Below, piece by piece: positions 50,456 to 57,967 of a stretch of DNA of 64,000 bases; position 1 is the first letter of the stretch, and the number at the start of each line of letters is the position of its first letter. A program made the position numbers and the translations under genes. The DNA is from Opitutia bacterium (GTDB lineage Bacteria > Verrucomicrobiota > Verrucomicrobiia > Opitutales > Opitutaceae). A model generated the notes under the pieces. That model did no database searches, was not told the origin of the DNA, and saw only the letters and a program-made list of their open reading frames with translations. The stretch is taken from contig JACPPI010000001.1 in NCBI GenBank assembly GCA_016190985.1, forward strand, positions 186,001 to 250,000, given 5' to 3'.

Positions 50456-51898
50456 TCAGAGCGCCTCGGTATAGAGTTTCTCGTAGGCCGCCACCGCCTG
50501 TGTCCAGGAGAAATCCCTGGTCATCGCGCGGCGCTGGACGGCGGCATAGCGCTTCCGGTCCGCGAACAAAGCCAGCGCGCGCTTCAGGCCGCTCCCGAAT
50601 TCCTCCTGCGTGGGCGCGAACATGATGCCGGTGCCCGTTTCAGGGTTGGCCTCGATATCCGTCACCGTGTCCACCAGACCGCCGACATTGCTGACGAGCG
50701 GCACGGTGCCGTAGGTCTGGCTATACATCTGGTTCAGGCCGCAGGGCTCAAACAGGGACGGCATGAGGAAAAAATCCGAGCCGGCCTCCACGAGGTGGCT
50801 CATCGCCTCGTCATGGCGGACGGAGAGGCCGACCTTGCCGGAATATTGCGTGGCGAATTCACCGAGCAGCTCCTCGTATTTCCTCTCCCCGCTGCCCAGC
50901 AGCACGAGGCGGCAGTTCTCCCGGGCGAAAAACCCCCGGGCCCCCAGCACCAGGTCGAGGCCCTTGGCCGGGGTGAAGCGGCACACCATGCCGAAGACCG
51001 GCCCCTTGAACGTCGCGCTCCAGCCGAACTCCTTCAGCAATTTCGCGCGACACCGGCGCTTGCCCGACAAATCATCCGCCGTGTAGCGTGCCGGCAGGCT
51101 CGGGTCGGTCGCCGGGTTCCAGACCGTGGTGTCGATGCCGTTGAGCAGGCCGTGCAGATCGTCGAGCCGCGAACAGATCACGCCGTCCATGCCGTTGCCG
51201 AATTCCGGCGTCTGGATCTCCTTCGCATACTGCGCGCTGACGGTTGTGAGCTTGTCGGCGAAGACGATGCCGGCCTTGAGCATGCACATCTGGTCGTAGT
51301 ATTCCATGCCGTCGATCGTCAGCAGATCCTCGGGCAGGTTGGTCAGCGCGTAGGATTTCCGCGGAAACACGCCCTGGTAGGCGATGTTGTGGATGGTGAA
51401 GACGGTCTTGAGCGCCAGGGTGACCGAGTAGCGCCGCTCGGCGTCGCGCAGGAACACGGGCAGCAGGCCGGTCTGCCAGTCGTGGCAGTGCACGATGTCG
51501 GCCTTGAAGTCGGTCAGGCGGAGCATCTCGACCACGGCCTTCTGGAAAAAGATGAAGCGCGCGTCGTTGTCGTCGTAGTCGCGCTCGCCCGTCCAGTAGG
51601 GCAGCTTGCGGTCGAAGTATTCCTCGCGGCAGACGAGGTAAAGCGTGAGCCCGGGACGCGGTTTCAGCGTGAAGACATCCCCCGCCAGGAAGGTCTCGCC
51701 CATCTCGATCTTCAGCTTGTGGCTGGGCTTGAGGCCGGCCACGTGCGGACCGTCGAGCACCGGGCGGTAGCCCGGCATGAAGACCGCCAGCTCGTGCCCC
51801 CGATCGGCCAGGGCGCCGGTCAGCGCCCCCACGGCATCCGCGAGGCCGCCCGTCTTGAGATAGGGAAACAGCTCGCTGGCCGCGTGGGCAATTCGCAT
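50456..51898 (-). CDS. glgA: Glycogen/starch synthase (ADP-glucose)
   Basis: A 480-residue GT5 enzyme that extends glycogen from ADP-glucose. It begins RIAHAASELFPYLKTGGLADAVGALTGAL with the KTGGL motif that binds the donor, and has VFTIHNIAYQG, the GT-B linker FGMVCRFTPAKGLDLVLGA, and the conserved MPSLFEPCGLNQMYSQTYGTVPLVSNVGGLVDTV. Length is canonical. It is the only glycogen gene in the window. Confidence 0.95.
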   Translation of the reverse strand: MRIAHAASELFPYLKTGGLADAVGALTGALADRGHELAVFMPGYRPVLDGPHVAGLKPSHKLKIEMGETFLAGDVFTLKPRPGLTLYLVCREEYFDRKLPYWTGERDYDDNDARFIFFQKAVVEMLRLTDFKADIVHCHDWQTGLLPVFLRDAERRYSVTLALKTVFTIHNIAYQGVFPRKSYALTNLPEDLLTIDGMEYYDQMCMLKAGIVFADKLTTVSAQYAKEIQTPEFGNGMDGVICSRLDDLHGLLNGIDTTVWNPATDPSLPARYTADDLSGKRRCRAKLLKEFGWSATFKGPVFGMVCRFTPAKGLDLVLGARGFFARENCRLVLLGSGERKYEELLGEFATQYSGKVGLSVRHDEAMSHLVEAGSDFFLMPSLFEPCGLNQMYSQTYGTVPLVSNVGGLVDTVTDIEANPETGTGIMFAPTQEEFGSGLKRALALFADRKRYAAVQRRAMTRDFSWTQAVAAYEKLYTEAL

Positions 51899-52015
51899 GT
51901 TGCAACCCTACACCCCGGCCCGCATGGTGCCATCAGAAAATCCCGGCCTGCCGTCCGTAGCCTTCGTGAAGGATGAGCCGCCCTGCTGCGCAACGCGCAG
52001 TCTTTCGTCTCCCTC

Positions 52016-54250
52016 ATGAGTTATTCCGACCGCCTTTTGGCCCATCTTAAGCGCCGCAGCTATGTCCCGGCCCCGGCCGACGCCATCGCCAAGGAGTGGC
52101 GTCTCAACCCCAAGGACCGCCGCAAATTCGCGCAACAGGTCGACGACCTGCTCCGGACCGGCCAGCTCGTGCTGATCAAGGGCGACCGCCTCTGCCTGCC
52201 GCGCGAGGCCGACCTCGTCACCGGCAAGATCAACTTCCGCCAAAAAGGCTCGGCCATGGTGTTCCCCGAGGTCAAGGTCACCGAACCGCGCAAACCCGGC
52301 ATCTTCATCGCCGGCGAGGACACCGGCGTGGCTCTGCAGGGCGACAAGGTCGTCGTTCGCCTCCGCTCGCCCAAGGACCGCGACTTCCCTCATTTCCTCA
52401 AGCCCGGCGAGCAGGCCGGCAAGGTCATCAAGATCCTCGAGCGCGGCAGCGCCACCCTCACCGGCACCCTCCAGCGCGGCCGCGCCTATTTCTACGTTGT
52501 CTCGGACGACCCGCGCATCGGTCACGACATCATCGTGCCGGACCCGGCCAAGGCTCCCCTGAAACCGCCCGCGGCCGTCGGCGACAAGGTCGTCGTGAAA
52601 CTCAACGAGTGGAAGGAGCGCCACCTCAACCCCGACGGCGTCATCGTCGAGCGTCTTGGCCGCGCTCTCGAACCCCGCGCCGAGCTGGCCGCCATCTACC
52701 ACAAATACAACCTGACCACCGCGTTTCCCGAGGCGGTCGTGCGCGAGGCCGCCACCCTGCCCGCCGTCGTCAGCCCGGCCGACCTCGCCGGGCGCCGCGA
52801 CTACCGCGCAATCCCGACCTTCACCATCGACCCCGACGACGCCAAGGACTTCGACGACGCGCTCTCCATCGAATACCTCGACCACGGCGACATTCGCATC
52901 GGCGTGCACATTGCCGACGTCAGCCACTACGTGAAACCCGGCACCGCCCTCGACCGCGAGGCCCAGAATCGCGGCAACTCCACCTACCTCGTCGGCACTG
53001 TCGTGCCGATGCTGCCGGAGAAACTCTCCAACGGCCTCTGCTCGCTCGTCGAGGCGCAGGACCGCGTCACCAAGGCCGCGCTCTTCACCTTCGCGGCCAA
53101 CGGCCGGATCAAGGCCACCGAGTTCGCCAACACCGTCATCCGCAGCCGCAAGCGCCTGACCTACAAGCAGGCCTTCGCGCTCATGTTCGAGGACGACCTT
53201 GGCAAAATCCGCAAGCTCCCTCTGCCCGCCGCCCACCAGACCGGCGCGACCGGCCGCGCCCTCAGCGAACTGCCCCAGGCCGAGCTGGTCGAGTTGCAAA
53301 AATGGATCCGCCAGCTCTGGACCATCGGCTCCAAAATCCGCCGCGAGCGCATGGCGGGCGGCAGCCTCGACCTCGACATGCCCGAGACGAAGATCTTTGT
53401 CGACGCCGCGGGCTACGCCGACCGCATCGAGCTCATCCACAACGACGAGAGCCACCAGCTCATCGAGGAATACATGCTCCTCGCCAACGAGGCCGTAGCC
53501 CGCCTCACCCGCGGCCACCACCTGCCCTCGCTCTACCGCGTGCATGACGACCCCGACGAGGCGAAGCTGGGCGAACTCCGACAGTTTCTCGGCACCTTCG
53601 GTATCAAGGCCGGCGACCTCTCCAACCGCGCCGAGGTCGTGAAACTGCTCGCGGTGCTCAAGGACCACCCGCAGGGCTACATCCTCCGCACACAGCTCCT
53701 GCGTTCCATGCGGAAGGCCTGCTACCGCGCCGCGCCCGACGGGCACTACGGCCTCAACAAGACCGACTACACGCACTTCACCTCGCCCATCCGCCGCTAC
53801 GCCGACCTCGTGGTGCACCGCGTGTTCGACGCCTATCTGGCGAAAACCGCCGGCAAGCCGACCGCCAGCTACCGCATCGCGCAGATCGACAACCTCGCCG
53901 AGCACCTCAGCCTCACCGAGATCAACAGCACCGAGGCCGAGCGCGATTCCCAGAAGCTGAAGCTCATGGAGTATTTTGAGCGCGAGGCGGCCAAGAAGCA
54001 CAAGACCGTCTTCACCGCCATCATCACCGACGTCCGCAACCACGGCTTTTTCATCGAGGTCGCCGACGCGGGCGCCTTCGGCATGGTGCCGGTGTCGTCG
54101 CTCAAGGACGACTTCTACGTGCTCAACGGCGCCGGCACGGCCTTCATCGGCCGCAAGACCAGGCGCAAGTTCGAGCTCGGCCACAAGATCTCGGTCGTCG
54201 TGGACAAGGTTGACCGGCAGAAACGGCTGATCGACTTCACCGTGCCGTGA
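52016..54250 (+). CDS. rnr: Ribonuclease R (RNB family)
   Basis: A 744-residue exoribonuclease: N-terminal HTH/CSD region (DRLLAHLKRRSYVPAPADAIAKEW, SAMVFPEVKV), RNB catalytic domain with TIDPDDAKDFDDALSIE (metal aspartates), LCSLVEAQDRVTKAAL, then YTHFTSPIRRYADLVVHR, and a C-terminal S1 domain (FTAIITDVRNHGFFIEVADAGAFGMVPVSSL). It degrades structured RNA and matures rRNA/tmRNA. The start lies close to a GAAGG-type repeat at 51945-51975. Next gene: the DUF5069-like gene after 224 bp. Confidence 0.95.
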   Translation: MSYSDRLLAHLKRRSYVPAPADAIAKEWRLNPKDRRKFAQQVDDLLRTGQLVLIKGDRLCLPREADLVTGKINFRQKGSAMVFPEVKVTEPRKPGIFIAGEDTGVALQGDKVVVRLRSPKDRDFPHFLKPGEQAGKVIKILERGSATLTGTLQRGRAYFYVVSDDPRIGHDIIVPDPAKAPLKPPAAVGDKVVVKLNEWKERHLNPDGVIVERLGRALEPRAELAAIYHKYNLTTAFPEAVVREAATLPAVVSPADLAGRRDYRAIPTFTIDPDDAKDFDDALSIEYLDHGDIRIGVHIADVSHYVKPGTALDREAQNRGNSTYLVGTVVPMLPEKLSNGLCSLVEAQDRVTKAALFTFAANGRIKATEFANTVIRSRKRLTYKQAFALMFEDDLGKIRKLPLPAAHQTGATGRALSELPQAELVELQKWIRQLWTIGSKIRRERMAGGSLDLDMPETKIFVDAAGYADRIELIHNDESHQLIEEYMLLANEAVARLTRGHHLPSLYRVHDDPDEAKLGELRQFLGTFGIKAGDLSNRAEVVKLLAVLKDHPQGYILRTQLLRSMRKACYRAAPDGHYGLNKTDYTHFTSPIRRYADLVVHRVFDAYLAKTAGKPTASYRIAQIDNLAEHLSLTEINSTEAERDSQKLKLMEYFEREAAKKHKTVFTAIITDVRNHGFFIEVADAGAFGMVPVSSLKDDFYVLNGAGTAFIGRKTRRKFELGHKISVVVDKVDRQKRLIDFTVP

Positions 54251-54263
54251 ATGTCGGAGTGTT

Positions 54264-54456
54264 AACCACAGATTGCACAGATGGACACGGATAGTTGCAG
54301 GGCCCCCATCGCTGCGGACTGTGAACCGAACCCGCGAGGGCGTGTGTTCATCTGTTGTTAGAGGTCTTGGTTGCTGGGATCATTTGCCATTCCAGTTTTC
54401 CCTCTTTTAGTTCCTGTTTCACCCATCCGTGATGATCCGTGTCATCCGTGGTCAAA
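54264..54456. repeat. ATCCGTG-type interspersed repeat upstream of the DUF5069-like gene
   Basis: Ends AACCACAGATTGCACAGATG and ATCCGTGTCATCCGTGGTCA are inverted relatives; the middle 140 bp is unstructured. The element fills most of the 224-bp gap and stops 18 bp before the ATG. Related to 9972-10034. Confidence 0.7.
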
Positions 54457-54474
54457 TTCTTTCCCTTCTGTCAT

Positions 54475-55002
54475 ATGAAACACTACGACTTCGCCGATCA
54501 GTTCCGCGCGCTCTACAACCAGGCCGTCAAGCTCTACGCCTCTGGCCAGACCGGCGCAGGCACGTATTTCAACGCCGACGAGACGGCCTTCCTCGCCGCC
54601 AACGGCATCAGCGCACAGGCCATGTATGACTACGCCGAGGACCACAACAACGGCGGCGAGCCGGGCTACGACCGCGCGCTCGCCATCGAGTCCGTGCGCC
54701 GCGACTATTTTCTCAATGTCCAGCACGGACAGCCTTCGGGCCAAGTCCTGAGCGTGGATTCCCTGCCCGCCAAGACCGACGCCGTGCAAGGCATCGAGTG
54801 GCTCCCGCGCATCATCCCCAAGACCAAGGCCAAGCTCCGCGGCGAGCTGCCGGACAGCCTCATGTATAGCTGTGGGGGTGACCGGCGGTTTTTCAAAAAG
54901 CACGACATCCACCCCGCCGAGTTTCTCAGCCTCGTCTGGCGCAACATGGACAACGACGCCGCCACCATCGACTGGGTCGTCCAGCGCTCCTCGAAGAAGT
55001 GA
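54475..55002 (+). CDS. DUF5069-like protein
   Basis: Encodes 175 residues of unknown function. The C-terminal part PRIIPKTKAKLRGELPDSLMYSC, CGGDRRFFKKHDIHPAEFLSLVWRN and DNDAATIDWVVQRSSK is like DUF5069 proteins: a GGDxxFF motif, then a helix ending in a W-V pair. The N-terminus (DFADQFRALYNQAVKLYASG) is helical. It is cytosolic. The start ATG 54475 has little ribosome site because the upstream repeat comes close. Its stop begins the left copy of a sequence that repeats at the integrase 3' end. Confidence 0.7.
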   Translation: MKHYDFADQFRALYNQAVKLYASGQTGAGTYFNADETAFLAANGISAQAMYDYAEDHNNGGEPGYDRALAIESVRRDYFLNVQHGQPSGQVLSVDSLPAKTDAVQGIEWLPRIIPKTKAKLRGELPDSLMYSCGGDRRFFKKHDIHPAEFLSLVWRNMDNDAATIDWVVQRSSKK

Positions 55003-55034
55003 CTCAGGACTGATCCAGCGGCGAGTGCACGCCG
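55001..55034. repeat. Partial direct copy of the integrase gene 3' end (left)
   Basis: Starts GACTCA and continues to CCAGCGGCGAGTGCACGCCG, where the last 20 bp match 55605-55624 (inside the integrase) at 19 of 20 positions; both copies also begin GACTCA a few bases earlier. It lies directly after the DUF5069-like stop. Confidence 0.75.
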
Positions 55035-55102
55035 CGGTTTTACCCTTTCGTAGCCTTGCGACGAAGCGTGCAGCACGCGACGAGAGAATCCCCCTTGACG
55101 TC

Positions 55103-55125
55103 TTTGTAGTCTATTAGATGACAAA
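55103..55125. repeat. 23-nt palindrome, copy D
   Basis: Begins TTTGTAGTCTATTAG and ends ATGACAAA. It is an inverted twin of copy E, from which it is separated by 14 bp, so D and E together form a longer cruciform-capable structure at the 3' side of the small HTH gene. Confidence 0.85.
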
Positions 55126-55139
55126 TGCTGCCTCGGCCG

Positions 55140-55162
55140 TTTGTCATTTAATAGACTACAAA
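55140..55162. repeat. 23-nt palindrome, copy E
   Basis: Begins TTTGTCATTTAATAG and ends ACTACAAA. Its 23 nt are nearly the reverse complement of D and nearly identical to F. Confidence 0.85.
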
Positions 55163-55165
55163 GAC

Positions 55166-55195
55166 CTGCCCGCCTCAGACCTGCCCGCCTCAGAC
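55166..55195. repeat. Tandem 15-bp duplication at the HTH gene 3' end
   Basis: Two copies of CTGCCCGCCTCAGAC in a row. The HTH gene's stop codon lies in the second copy; the first is just past palindrome E. Confidence 0.8.
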
Positions 55196-55558
55196 CAGCT
55201 CGCGCCCCTGCTGACGGGCGCACAGCCACGCGAGCAGGAGCAACGTGCGCTCGGCATCGAGGCAGCCGGCCTGCGCCTTCAGGCAGACATGCAGCCGCTG
55301 GCGAGGAATTCCAAGGATACGCGCCAGGTGCACCTTGCTGCCGCGCTTGCGGAGCAGAGGCGCCACCTGTCTGACCAGTTCGTTCCACAGCGGAGTGTCC
55401 GCTCCGGGTTGCAAGGTAAGTCCGCGCGTGGGCGGACGTCGTTTTAGTTTTCCGGCCGCACGTCTGGCGGATTCGGCGGCCGCGTCGGTCAACCACTCGA
55501 TAATCTCGACATAGGGCCGGAGGCGGGGATGCAGTGGGTTCGGACGCACGTAGTTCAT
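55190..55558 (-). CDS. Small XRE-like helix-turn-helix protein bracketed by 23-nt palindromes
   Basis: Encodes 122 residues. The N-terminal half is MNYVRPNPLHPRLRPYVEII then a basic stretch (ARRAAGKLKRRPPTRG). The C-terminal part is a likely DNA-binding domain: GSKVHLARILGIPRQRLHVC and DAERTLLLLAWLCARQQG resemble XRE/lambda-repressor HTHs (x-LA-x-LGI-x-RQ-x-L). No enzymatic motifs, no transposase signature. Palindrome F ends just 7 bp upstream of the chosen ATG 55558, so F may be its operator; D and E lie at the other side. An alternative start would add part of F. The unit sits directly after the integrase gene on the same strand. Confidence 0.6.
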   Translation of the reverse strand: MNYVRPNPLHPRLRPYVEIIEWLTDAAAESARRAAGKLKRRPPTRGLTLQPGADTPLWNELVRQVAPLLRKRGSKVHLARILGIPRQRLHVCLKAQAGCLDAERTLLLLAWLCARQQGRELV

Positions 55559-55564
55559 GGGATG

Positions 55565-55587
55565 TTTGTCATCTATTAGACTACAAA
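55565..55587. repeat. 23-nt palindrome, copy F (between integrase and HTH gene)
   Basis: Begins TTTGTCATCTATTAG and ends ACTACAAA. It fills most of the 32-bp gap between the integrase stop (55591) and the HTH start (55558). Position suggests autoregulation by the HTH protein or an end of a mobile unit. Confidence 0.85.
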
Positions 55588-55590
55588 GAC

Positions 55591-56874
55591 TCAACCCGAT
55601 GTGTCCAGCGGCGAGCGCACGCCGAGGCCCGGCTTTTGCATGACGTGGGTGTAGATCTGCGTGGTCTCCACGCTGGCGTGGCCGAGCAGCTCCTGCGCCG
55701 TCCTGATGTCGGCCCCGCCCTCCAGCAGATGCGTCGCGAAACTGTGTCGCAGCACATGGGGCGTCACGCGTTTGTCTATCCTCGCCGCCGTTCCCGCCGC
55801 ACGGATATTGTTTTGAAAAGTGCTGTCGACCGTATGATGCCGCCTCCGCACGCCTGACTGCGGATCAATGCTGGTTTCACGCGAGGGGAAGACCCATTGC
55901 CACTCCCATCGTTCACCCGCCCGGGGATATTTTCGGGCGAGACTTTCCGGCAACCAGACTCCGGGCAGGCCCGCCGCCCGGTCCGCCGCGAATATTTTGC
56001 GCAACCCCTCCACATGCTCACGCAGTGGCGCCACCAACCGCTCCGGAAGCACCGTGGCCCGGTCTTTGTCGCCCTTGCCGCCCCGCACCAGCAGCTGTCG
56101 TCGCGCCAGATCGAGGTCTTTCACCCGCAGCCGCAGCAACTCCATCAGGCGCAATCCGCTCCCATACATGAGTTCTCCCATCAGGCGGTTGTCACCGGAC
56201 AGCCGGGTGCATTCGTCGCGGCTCAACACGGTCGGCACCCTTTGACGCTCGCGCGCGTAGGTGAAATGAATGGAGCCCAACTGCCGGCCCAGCGCCTCCT
56301 GCATCAGAAACACCAGGGCGTTAAGCGCCTGTTTCTGGGTTGAGGGTGCGACCCGCTGCCGCACCGCGAGGTCGGTGAGAAAGCTTTGCACCTCTCGCTC
56401 CGTCGCCCGGTATGGCGAGGCCGGCGCGATGAACCGGGCGAACCTTTCCGCCCATTCCAGATACGTCGTCTCTGTCCGGGCCAGGAAATGACGCGTGCGC
56501 ACCGCCACGACCAGGGCCTGCCGCCAATCCGCCCCGCCGGGGCTGGACAGCCCGGACGGGCGCGACCGGAGGGCCGTCGGTGGCGGCACCCGCGCGGAGG
56601 GTTGTCGGACCTGCAGTTTTGCCGTTTTGAAAAACCACCGCAGCGCCAGCCGCGGCGAACGATCGCCGCTCCGGGCTTGCGCTTCCGCCGACTCGATGTA
56701 GGTCTTGGCTCCAGCAATGGACGCCGGCACATGCAGGATTTTGCAGTGGCGCAAAAACCCCAGAATATCGCGGGTCATGCGGGCTTTGTCGGCCGGGGTA
56801 AACGCAGCCACGGCCAGTGACTCTTTCCACTCGCGAAAAGTAACGGGTGCCCGCTCGTCAGACGGTTGTGGCAT
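55591..56874 (-). CDS. intI: Integron-type tyrosine recombinase (IntI-like)
   Basis: Encodes 427 residues. Catalytic residues: arginine in LMYGSGLRLMELLRLRVKD, then HxxR and tyrosine in TPHVLRHSFATHLL and GHASVETTQIYTHV. The diagnostic integron-integrase patch between motifs is present, VWLPESLARKYPRAGERW and on to WVFPS, which other tyrosine recombinases lack. The N-terminus carries about 80 residues beyond a minimal IntI (TFREWKESLAVAAFTPADKARM). It should recombine attI with attC sites of gene cassettes. ATG 56874 (MPQPSDERAP) is chosen; a longer frame passes through an inverted repeat. Its last codons are duplicated at 55001. Confidence 0.9.
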   Translation of the reverse strand: MPQPSDERAPVTFREWKESLAVAAFTPADKARMTRDILGFLRHCKILHVPASIAGAKTYIESAEAQARSGDRSPRLALRWFFKTAKLQVRQPSARVPPPTALRSRPSGLSSPGGADWRQALVVAVRTRHFLARTETTYLEWAERFARFIAPASPYRATEREVQSFLTDLAVRQRVAPSTQKQALNALVFLMQEALGRQLGSIHFTYARERQRVPTVLSRDECTRLSGDNRLMGELMYGSGLRLMELLRLRVKDLDLARRQLLVRGGKGDKDRATVLPERLVAPLREHVEGLRKIFAADRAAGLPGVWLPESLARKYPRAGERWEWQWVFPSRETSIDPQSGVRRRHHTVDSTFQNNIRAAGTAARIDKRVTPHVLRHSFATHLLEGGADIRTAQELLGHASVETTQIYTHVMQKPGLGVRSPLDTSG

Positions 56875-56881
56875 GGCACGA

Positions 56882-56925
56882 GTAAGGCTTTTACCGGACA
56901 CCCCCACAACCGCAAAAAGCCTTAC
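56882..56925. promoter_or_regulatory. Inverted repeat upstream of intI
   Basis: GTAAGGCTTTT and AAAAGCCTTAC pair perfectly over 11 bp around a 22-nt spacer, starting 7 bp upstream of the intI start codon. In integrons this region holds the integrase promoter and attI; the pair could be a regulator site or part of attI. Confidence 0.5.
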
Positions 56926-56939
56926 CCAGAGCCTTTCTT

Positions 56940-57320
56940 CTACAGCCCCGATGACCTTACCACGCTTGGCTGCAATGACTTTTGATTATCAGCCCCACAA
57001 CTCGCCTGGCATGTTGATTTCCGCCCCGTTTGAGTCCCAATAACACTGTTCGGCAAAGACCATTCGTAGTCCGCGCCATGAATTTCTTTCAGAAGCCAAT
57101 TATCATCGTGAATCGTATGATGCGCACTGCCTTTGTTGCGCGCGAAGAGCGGTCCTTTCTTCGGGGACGGTGCGGGATTCCAAGAAGATGGTCCGATACA
57201 AGCGAGCGCCAGCACGCTTGCTGTCGTCAGAGGAAGAAAATCGGAAGCCGAACCAGTCGCCACAGCCGAACGCGGCGGCGCGTCCGTTTTCGGGAGTTCA
57301 GTTTGTTTTTCGGGAGGCAT
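56940..57320 (-). CDS. Hypothetical protein in low-G+C stretch near the integrase
   Basis: Encodes 126 residues of lower-G+C composition than its neighbours. It has a polar N-terminus (PPEKQTELPKTDAPP), a short hydrophobic run (LPLTTASVLALACIGPSSW) that may be a membrane or lipoprotein anchor, and a C-terminal region HTIHDDNWLLKEIHGADYEWSLP. It reads towards intI, opposite to what most integron cassettes do. A candidate attC half lies just upstream at 57329. It is the best frame here but might not be expressed; the 56875-57490 stretch otherwise holds nothing else I recognise. Confidence 0.35.
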   Translation of the reverse strand: MPPEKQTELPKTDAPPRSAVATGSASDFLPLTTASVLALACIGPSSWNPAPSPKKGPLFARNKGSAHHTIHDDNWLLKEIHGADYEWSLPNSVIGTQTGRKSTCQASCGADNQKSLQPSVVRSSGL

Positions 57321-57328
57321 AAAGTTTT

Positions 57329-57359
57329 CGCGCCGCGTGGCTGATCTCAAACGTTAGGC
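57329..57359. other. Candidate right half of an attC recombination site
   Basis: CGCGCCGCGTGGCTGATCTC leading to AAACGTTAGGC: this follows the arrangement of attC right halves (L-site GGCTNANCTCAA and R-site GTTAGGC). The matching left half (RYYYAAC ... TTGAGNTCAGCC) is not visible within 130 bp, so the site is incomplete or degraded. Confidence 0.4.
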
Positions 57360-57490
57360 CAAGAAAGAGTCCTGCTGAAGGCCTTCGGGCCGGTGTAGCC
57401 AGCAGTTGACCGGATATCCCCTTGCACTGGCGCGGCCCAGCCAAACGTTGACGCCCGCGTTCGGATTCGCAGCATAAGACACATACTCCC

Positions 57491-57967
57491 ATGCCAGCCT
57501 ACACGCTGAAAGTGAACGGGCAATCGCGCCCGGTGAATGTCGCGGCCGACACCCCGTTGCTCTGGGTTTTGCGCGATCATCTCAATCTTGTCGGCACCAA
57601 ATACGGCTGCGGCATCGGACAATGCGGCTCCTGCACCGTCCACGTCAACGGTGTGCCCGTCCGCTCCTGCCAGACGCCCGTCTCCACGGTCGGCGGCACC
57701 GAAATCACCACCATCGAGGGCCTCTCACCCGACGGCTCCCACCCTTTGCAACAGGCCTGGTGCGACCACGACGTGCCCCAGTGCGGCTACTGCCAGGCCG
57801 GCCAGATCATGACGGCGGCCGCCTTGCTCAAGAACAACCCCACGCCGACCGACGACGAGATTGACGGCGCCCTGGCGGGCAACCTCTGCCGCTGCGGCAC
57901 CTACCTCCGCATCCGCCACGCCGTGAAAGACGCCGCCACGGCTATGCAGAAAGGAGGCCACAAGTGA
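57491..57967 (+). CDS. iorA: Molybdenum hydroxylase small subunit, [2Fe-2S] protein
   Basis: Encodes 158 residues: plant-type 2Fe-2S motif [17 protein letters not shown], then the C-terminal second cluster [19 protein letters not shown] and [15 protein letters not shown]. This is the IorA/CoxS-type small subunit that carries electrons from the molybdenum cofactor. Length is normal. It overlaps the large subunit gene by GTGA (4 bp), so the two are translated together. Isoquinoline 1-oxidoreductase is a family name; the substrate is unknown. Confidence 0.9.
   Translation: MPAYTLKVNGQSRPVNVAADTPLLWVLRDHLNLVGTKYGCGIGQCGSCTVHVNGVPVRSCQTPVSTVGGTEITTIEGLSPDGSHPLQQAWCDHDVPQCGYCQAGQIMTAAALLKNNPTPTDDEIDGALAGNLCRCGTYLRIRHAVKDAATAMQKGGHK

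Noticed and set aside
54413-54420. parS-like TGTTTCAC near 54413
   Set aside because: Only half of the site is present; the complementary GTGAAACA half is absent.
55190-55594. HTH gene starting inside palindrome F (MSLCSLIDDKHP extension)
   Set aside because: The added residues are translation of the palindrome. MNYVRPN follows the repeat and gives a compact protein, though this is not proven.
55001-55624. Insertion sequence
   Set aside because: No transposase and no terminal inverted repeats with target duplication. The direct repeat and HTH gene fit site-specific integration or duplication better.
57030-57344. Plus-strand ORF of 104 codons in the integrase-adjacent stretch as a cassette gene
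   Set aside because: Its translation is Arg/Cys-rich without a domain or ribosome site. The minus frame is more protein-like, but weakly so.
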